Source: CAWUKT01 sp964352215
GTDB lineage: Bacteria; Bacteroidota; Bacteroidia; J057; JADKCL01
Length of the DNA stretch: 64,000 nt
NCBI GenBank assembly: GCA_964352215.1
Contig: CAYGRE010000012.1
Location: 19,545 to 83,544 of the forward strand
Reading direction: 5' to 3'
Shown: piece after piece, positions 60,507 to 64,000 of the stretch
How the letters are laid out: each line of letters starts with the position of its first letter
Numbering within the stretch: the stretch's first letter is position 1
Notes under the pieces: generated by a model
What the model saw: only the letters and a program-made list of their open reading frames with translations
Database searches by the model: none
Told to the model about the DNA's origin: nothing
Position numbers and translations under genes: made by a program

Positions 60507-62810
60507 TCAATTCGGTTTTTCGATAACAGCCAGTTTGGTAATCCCGGCACTTTGGCCATCAGCGGTGGCCACCATGATCAGGTAGATGCCGGGTGGAACC
60601 CGGTTGCCATAGGTATCGGTCATGTCCCATGGCACTTGACCACCCAGTGATGCCAGTTCCCGAACCAAAAGCCCGGAAGCAGTGGCAATCTTTACCGTTG
60701 ATTCCTGTTGCATGTTCTTGATCATGACGATTTCAGGATAGTCTACCCGCACCGGATTGGGAAATGCGTACAACTGCTCGGCCAATTCTGCCGATCCCTG
60801 GATCGACTCACCGATATAGCTAACTGTACCTTTGGCAGTCCCAAAAAAGACTTCCCCAGTACTTTGGTCAAGGGCCAATGCTTTGACATCATCGTCTGGC
60901 AGGGGTGAGTTTTGCTCGGTAAAGTGGATCAACAATTCAGTGCCGTCCTCGTTGACCTGGTAGACACCATTCTCGGTGGCAATCCATTTCCGGTTGGCAG
61001 CATCCACCACGATATCGTTGACCTTTTGCCCTCTGAGCAAACAGAACCCGTCAATGATTGGACAGGCAGCATCCTGGAAATCGGAAGTCCAGATAATAGA
61101 AGGATCGTAAAAAATAGTGATTCCGTCAGAGGTGCCCACCCAGATTTGTTCATCGCGGTCCTGGGCAATGGCAAAGACGGAGTTGTCCGGCAAACCACCC
61201 TGACCGAAGTCGGTTGTCAACCGCTTGAACTGATCGTCCGTCGGGTCCTCCGGGGTATAATTATCAGAAAAGACTACCAGGCCCTGGCCTTGGTTGATGA
61301 TCCATTTGTTGTTGTAATCATCGATCTCGATTCCGATCGCGTCCATATTGGTAGGGCGGTAACGGTACCATTCCCCCTCGGGGGTCAGGACGTGGATCGG
61401 CCAGTCATTGATGATCTGCGTCACCCACAGATTGCCGAATTCATCGACTTCCAGTCCACTAACCCGGTTGCGGTCCCCTTTGGAAACCAGCCCGGAGTTG
61501 GCGTCGTTGTAGATTCGCTGCACTTCTCCCTCTTTCAGGACGACAATTCCTTCTGCGAATGAACCGACATAGCATTGACCACTTTGTTCGTCAAAATAAG
61601 CACGGGCGAAGTCCTGCCAAACTGAATCCTGGGAAAGCATTCCGTTCCGATGTGAGATTACTTTCCAGCCACCATTCAGATAATTGAAGTAGGGGATTCC
61701 ACTCTTGTCGAAAAACCGGTCGGAGGAACCTTGCTTGCCTCTGGGAGCAATGTACAACTGACCGTTGCCAGCCGCCATTGCCGTCACAAAGTTGTTGAGC
61801 GGGCCTGATGGGGATGAGAAGACCCGGTTCTCACCTGGGGCAAACCATTGAAGTCCCGTTGTTAAGTCCCCTGCCCAGATCGTATCTCCGGTAGCATAGC
61901 AGGAAATGACGGTGCCGAAGTTGTCGGCAAAATCCAAGGTGCCATTTTCTTTGAGTAAGTAGGTCAGGGACCCTACGCAGGCAAACACCTGATCGCTGGC
62001 GGCGGCCATGTTTTTCCAGTCTTCGAAAGGGAAGGGAGAATAGCTCCAAGCCGTATCACCTGCTCTCAATTGGAAGATGGTGTCAACGACATTGACATAA
62101 ACGGTGTTGGCTGCACTGGCAACAAAAGGGATGCGACCTCCGGGTAAACCACGAAGGCTGGATTCCCTGGTCCATACGTTGGGGAGAGTAATATTGGGTT
62201 CGCTTAGAGCAGCAGAGTAGAGTCCAACGCTGCCGAGGCTGACCCAGAGCCGGCCCTGGGCAATGGCGAGGTCATTCACTGGAACGCCACTTTGGTTGTC
62301 CAGGAATTTGGTGATGGAATAGCGGGTTTCTTCCAGCTCAATATCATAGACTACCACCCCAAACTCAGTAGCAACATAGAGCAAACCGTCCTGGGAGGTG
62401 AATTTGTTGATCCGCAGAGTGGTAAATAGCTCAGAACGACTGATGTCGGTGATGTAACCGAATTGATTGGCTGAATCGAGGGTATTGATGGTCCCGTCCT
62501 GATAGCCAATAAAAACAATCCCTGACTCCTGATCGGAATAAATGGCGGTCGGGGTCAGATTACTCATACCATTGATGGTAGAATAGCTTCTGGATTGACG
62601 AATTTGAGGATTGTAAGAAAATATCCCTCCTTGGGTGACCGCATAGACTTCTTCACCTCGATGGGTGATGTCAACAATGCTGAAATTGCTCAAATAAGAG
62701 TGCCAGCCGCCAACCGGTGAGATCAGCTGTGCCCGTAGCCCTGAAGAGAAGCCCAATAAGGCCACTGTCAGTAACAAAAGCAGAGTTTGTGTAAATATTC
62801 GCTGCGCCAT
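60507..62810 (-). CDS. porZ: PorZ-family two-propeller protein with C-terminal sorting-like domain (copy 1)
   Basis: A 767-residue exported protein with the same architecture and the same length as its neighbour. Signal peptide (1-27), then GGWHSYLSNFSIVDITHRGE, VYAVTQGGIFSYNPQIRQSR and YSTINGMSNLTPTAIYSDQ, propeller blades (GLPDNSVFAIAQDRDEQIWV, GTSDGITIF), and the terminal LYAFPNPVRVDYPEIVMIKN, PGIYLIMVATADGQSAG. Both copies end IxKxAxI(A/E). PorZ family assignment is good; which copy serves the T9SS, or whether both do, cannot be told. Confidence 0.87.
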   Translation of the reverse strand: MAQRIFTQTLLLLLTVALLGFSSGLRAQLISPVGGWHSYLSNFSIVDITHRGEEVYAVTQGGIFSYNPQIRQSRSYSTINGMSNLTPTAIYSDQESGIVFIGYQDGTINTLDSANQFGYITDISRSELFTTLRINKFTSQDGLLYVATEFGVVVYDIELEETRYSITKFLDNQSGVPVNDLAIAQGRLWVSLGSVGLYSAALSEPNITLPNVWTRESSLRGLPGGRIPFVASAANTVYVNVVDTIFQLRAGDTAWSYSPFPFEDWKNMAAASDQVFACVGSLTYLLKENGTLDFADNFGTVISCYATGDTIWAGDLTTGLQWFAPGENRVFSSPSGPLNNFVTAMAAGNGQLYIAPRGKQGSSDRFFDKSGIPYFNYLNGGWKVISHRNGMLSQDSVWQDFARAYFDEQSGQCYVGSFAEGIVVLKEGEVQRIYNDANSGLVSKGDRNRVSGLEVDEFGNLWVTQIINDWPIHVLTPEGEWYRYRPTNMDAIGIEIDDYNNKWIINQGQGLVVFSDNYTPEDPTDDQFKRLTTDFGQGGLPDNSVFAIAQDRDEQIWVGTSDGITIFYDPSIIWTSDFQDAACPIIDGFCLLRGQKVNDIVVDAANRKWIATENGVYQVNEDGTELLIHFTEQNSPLPDDDVKALALDQSTGEVFFGTAKGTVSYIGESIQGSAELAEQLYAFPNPVRVDYPEIVMIKNMQQESTVKIATASGLLVRELASLGGQVPWDMTDTYGNRVPPGIYLIMVATADGQSAGITKLAVIEKPN

Positions 62811-62941
62811 GTACTACAATCAGATCCGATACAGATCTCTAAGCCTGCAAGTTAAGCAAAACGTCACGAATGCTGAGGTGTCAAAGGGATTGCACCGGGA
62901 CAATTTGAAACTTTTGAATTCAGGTGGGATCCTACTTTCGG

Positions 62942-64000
62942 TTAAACCCATTTTACAACGACTTCATATCCAAGATGGTTTCTGAATTCAGCCGGAAAAT
63001 CGGCCAGGGTTTTTTGCAATAGGTCCCTGCTATCTTCTTCTTCCTTTGGTGTAGTGGTCCTGATACATTCTTTCAAAAAGGTAAGCACCGCGCTTTCTAA
63101 AGGGGTCAGTTTCCCACGGCGAGCAAAGAAGCGTTCCGAATTCCTGATTTCATATTGCAATAACCCCAGCTCTCTGATTTCCCACAATACCAAAGGGAAA
63201 AGCAATCTGGCAAATTCCCAGATATCCATGCGGTTGGAGGAGGGAGATTGGTTGAGGGTATAGCCAAGCCATTTCTTGCAAAGTGAATACCGTTTTGCAA
63301 GGAAGAGTGACATAGACAGGTTGTGTATCAGGGTGATCTTATTGTTGGAAGGGATGCTGTTACCGTAGCGATCCACCAATCCGGATACTACAGATTCAAG
63401 GTCAGCAGCAGCAGGGAAGTTTTCCGTTTGGATGAAATGCTGGATGCGGAGTGAAACAGTGATGATTTCCAGACGGATTTTCTCAGCCCGGTTGCGGGTC
63501 TGGAGTTTTTCTATGCGTTGGGTGACTTCTTCCGTCTTGTCAAAAATATTGTTCAGGAAGCAGGATTCCAGGTAGGAGGTATAGAAGTTGAGGACAAGAT
63601 CAGGGCGGAACCGTTGGTAAGGTTTTGATCCTTCCACCAACTGAATGGCCAGGCGATAGTGGTCATTCATCATGCGGAGGTCGGGCTTGAGAAGCGCCAG
63701 ATAAGCCAGGATTTGCTGCAAAATCATCTGAGTATGGATTCCCGGTTCACAATCCCTGAATTCTAAAGCCGTATTTTCCAATTCGCGGATCCTGTCTGAT
63801 GCATCGCTGATATTGGACTGCCCCCTTTGCAAGGTCAGGTCGAAAACCTCATCAAACAATGCACTGACCTCGGCTTCCCGGATTTCCTGACGCGCCAGTT
63901 CCATCAATTGCTCCCGCAATCTCCCGATCCGTTCGATCCCTTTCCCTTGCAGCCTCGACAATCTGATCTCCCACTTCAGGCATTCGATCTGAAGCCCGAT
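62942..64000 (-). CDS. Helical repeat hypothetical protein, 5' end outside the window
   Basis: The frame is open through the last base on the minus strand, so the N-terminus is missing; a TTG at 63961 is not a credible start. At least 352 residues, entirely helical, with coiled-coil character at the visible N-terminus (IERIGRLREQLMELARQEIR) and TPR-like pairs after it. The C-terminal third resembles the protein at 34823-36337. No function known. A 131-bp gap separates it from the PorZ genes. Confidence 0.75.
   Translation of the reverse strand: MGLQIECLKWEIRLSRLQGKGIERIGRLREQLMELARQEIREAEVSALFDEVFDLTLQRGQSNISDASDRIRELENTALEFRDCEPGIHTQMILQQILAYLALLKPDLRMMNDHYRLAIQLVEGSKPYQRFRPDLVLNFYTSYLESCFLNNIFDKTEEVTQRIEKLQTRNRAEKIRLEIITVSLRIQHFIQTENFPAAADLESVVSGLVDRYGNSIPSNNKITLIHNLSMSLFLAKRYSLCKKWLGYTLNQSPSSNRMDIWEFARLLFPLVLWEIRELGLLQYEIRNSERFFARRGKLTPLESAVLTFLKECIRTTTPKEEEDSRDLLQKTLADFPAEFRNHLGYEVVVKWV

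Overview
The window reads as a chromosomal segment of a free-living Bacteroidota, most likely a Saprospirales/Lewinella-like marine or sludge bacterium. The lineage call is inference. It rests on C-terminal type IX secretion (T9SS) sorting domains, PorZ-type propellers, a GLPGLI protein, a DUF2723 protein, the DUF1501/DUF1800 pair, TAnnTTTG-type promoter boxes, and many ATGA/TAATG gene overlaps. No rRNA, tRNA, CRISPR array, transposase or phage structural gene was seen.

Layout. 1-1.3 kb: the 3' part of clpC and its terminator. 1.4-8.5 kb: small accessory genes with several tandem-repeat arrays (30, 27 and 44 bp periods), a PLP-dependent decarboxylase, an SDR, a SnoaL-like protein with a methyltransferase, and a protein that resembles cargo of extracellular contractile injection systems. 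8.5-21 kb: a T9SS-sorted secreted protein, a GH13 amylase lipoprotein, a hydrolase-TPR lipoprotein, a cytochrome P450, a lysoplasmalogenase-like protein, a YyaL/DUF255 protein, rlmB and a Cys-rich lipoprotein. 21-34 kb: bioY, a GLPGLI protein, a second injection-cargo-like protein, a large DUF2723 membrane protein, pdhA, an overlapping gpmI-hypothetical-crcB operon, a helix-hairpin-helix protein and a sensor histidine kinase.

34-40 kb: a helical hypothetical protein with a paralogue at the right edge, then three tandem AidA/PixA-like proteins, an ECF sigma factor and a possible truncated anti-sigma factor. 40-46.6 kb: a coherent minus-strand operon behind a canonical cobalamin (B12) riboswitch. 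It encodes a T9SS-sorted beta-propeller, a SUMF1-fold protein, a stand-alone T9SS C-terminal-domain protein, a BtuB-like TonB receptor and a BtuG-like propeller lipoprotein, almost all overlapping by 4 nt. This is a surface B12-capture system with unusual members.

46.7-49 kb: a TlpA-type thioredoxin and two tandem redoxin paralogues that overlap. 49.2-52.4 kb: a DUF547 protein ends on an A AAA AAG slippery heptamer. In the -1 frame this continues without interruption into a Ser/Pro-repeat linker and an outer-membrane beta-barrel that has no signal peptide of its own; a GH53 galactanase lipoprotein then overlaps by TAATG. This is the strongest candidate for something undescribed: a frameshift-made or phase-variable periplasmic domain-barrel fusion. 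52.4-53.3 kb is non-coding and holds a degenerate 45-bp array. 53.3-64 kb: DUF1501/DUF1800, a lipoprotein, recO, a hypothetical protein, two tandem PorZ paralogues of identical length, and a truncated helical protein at the edge.
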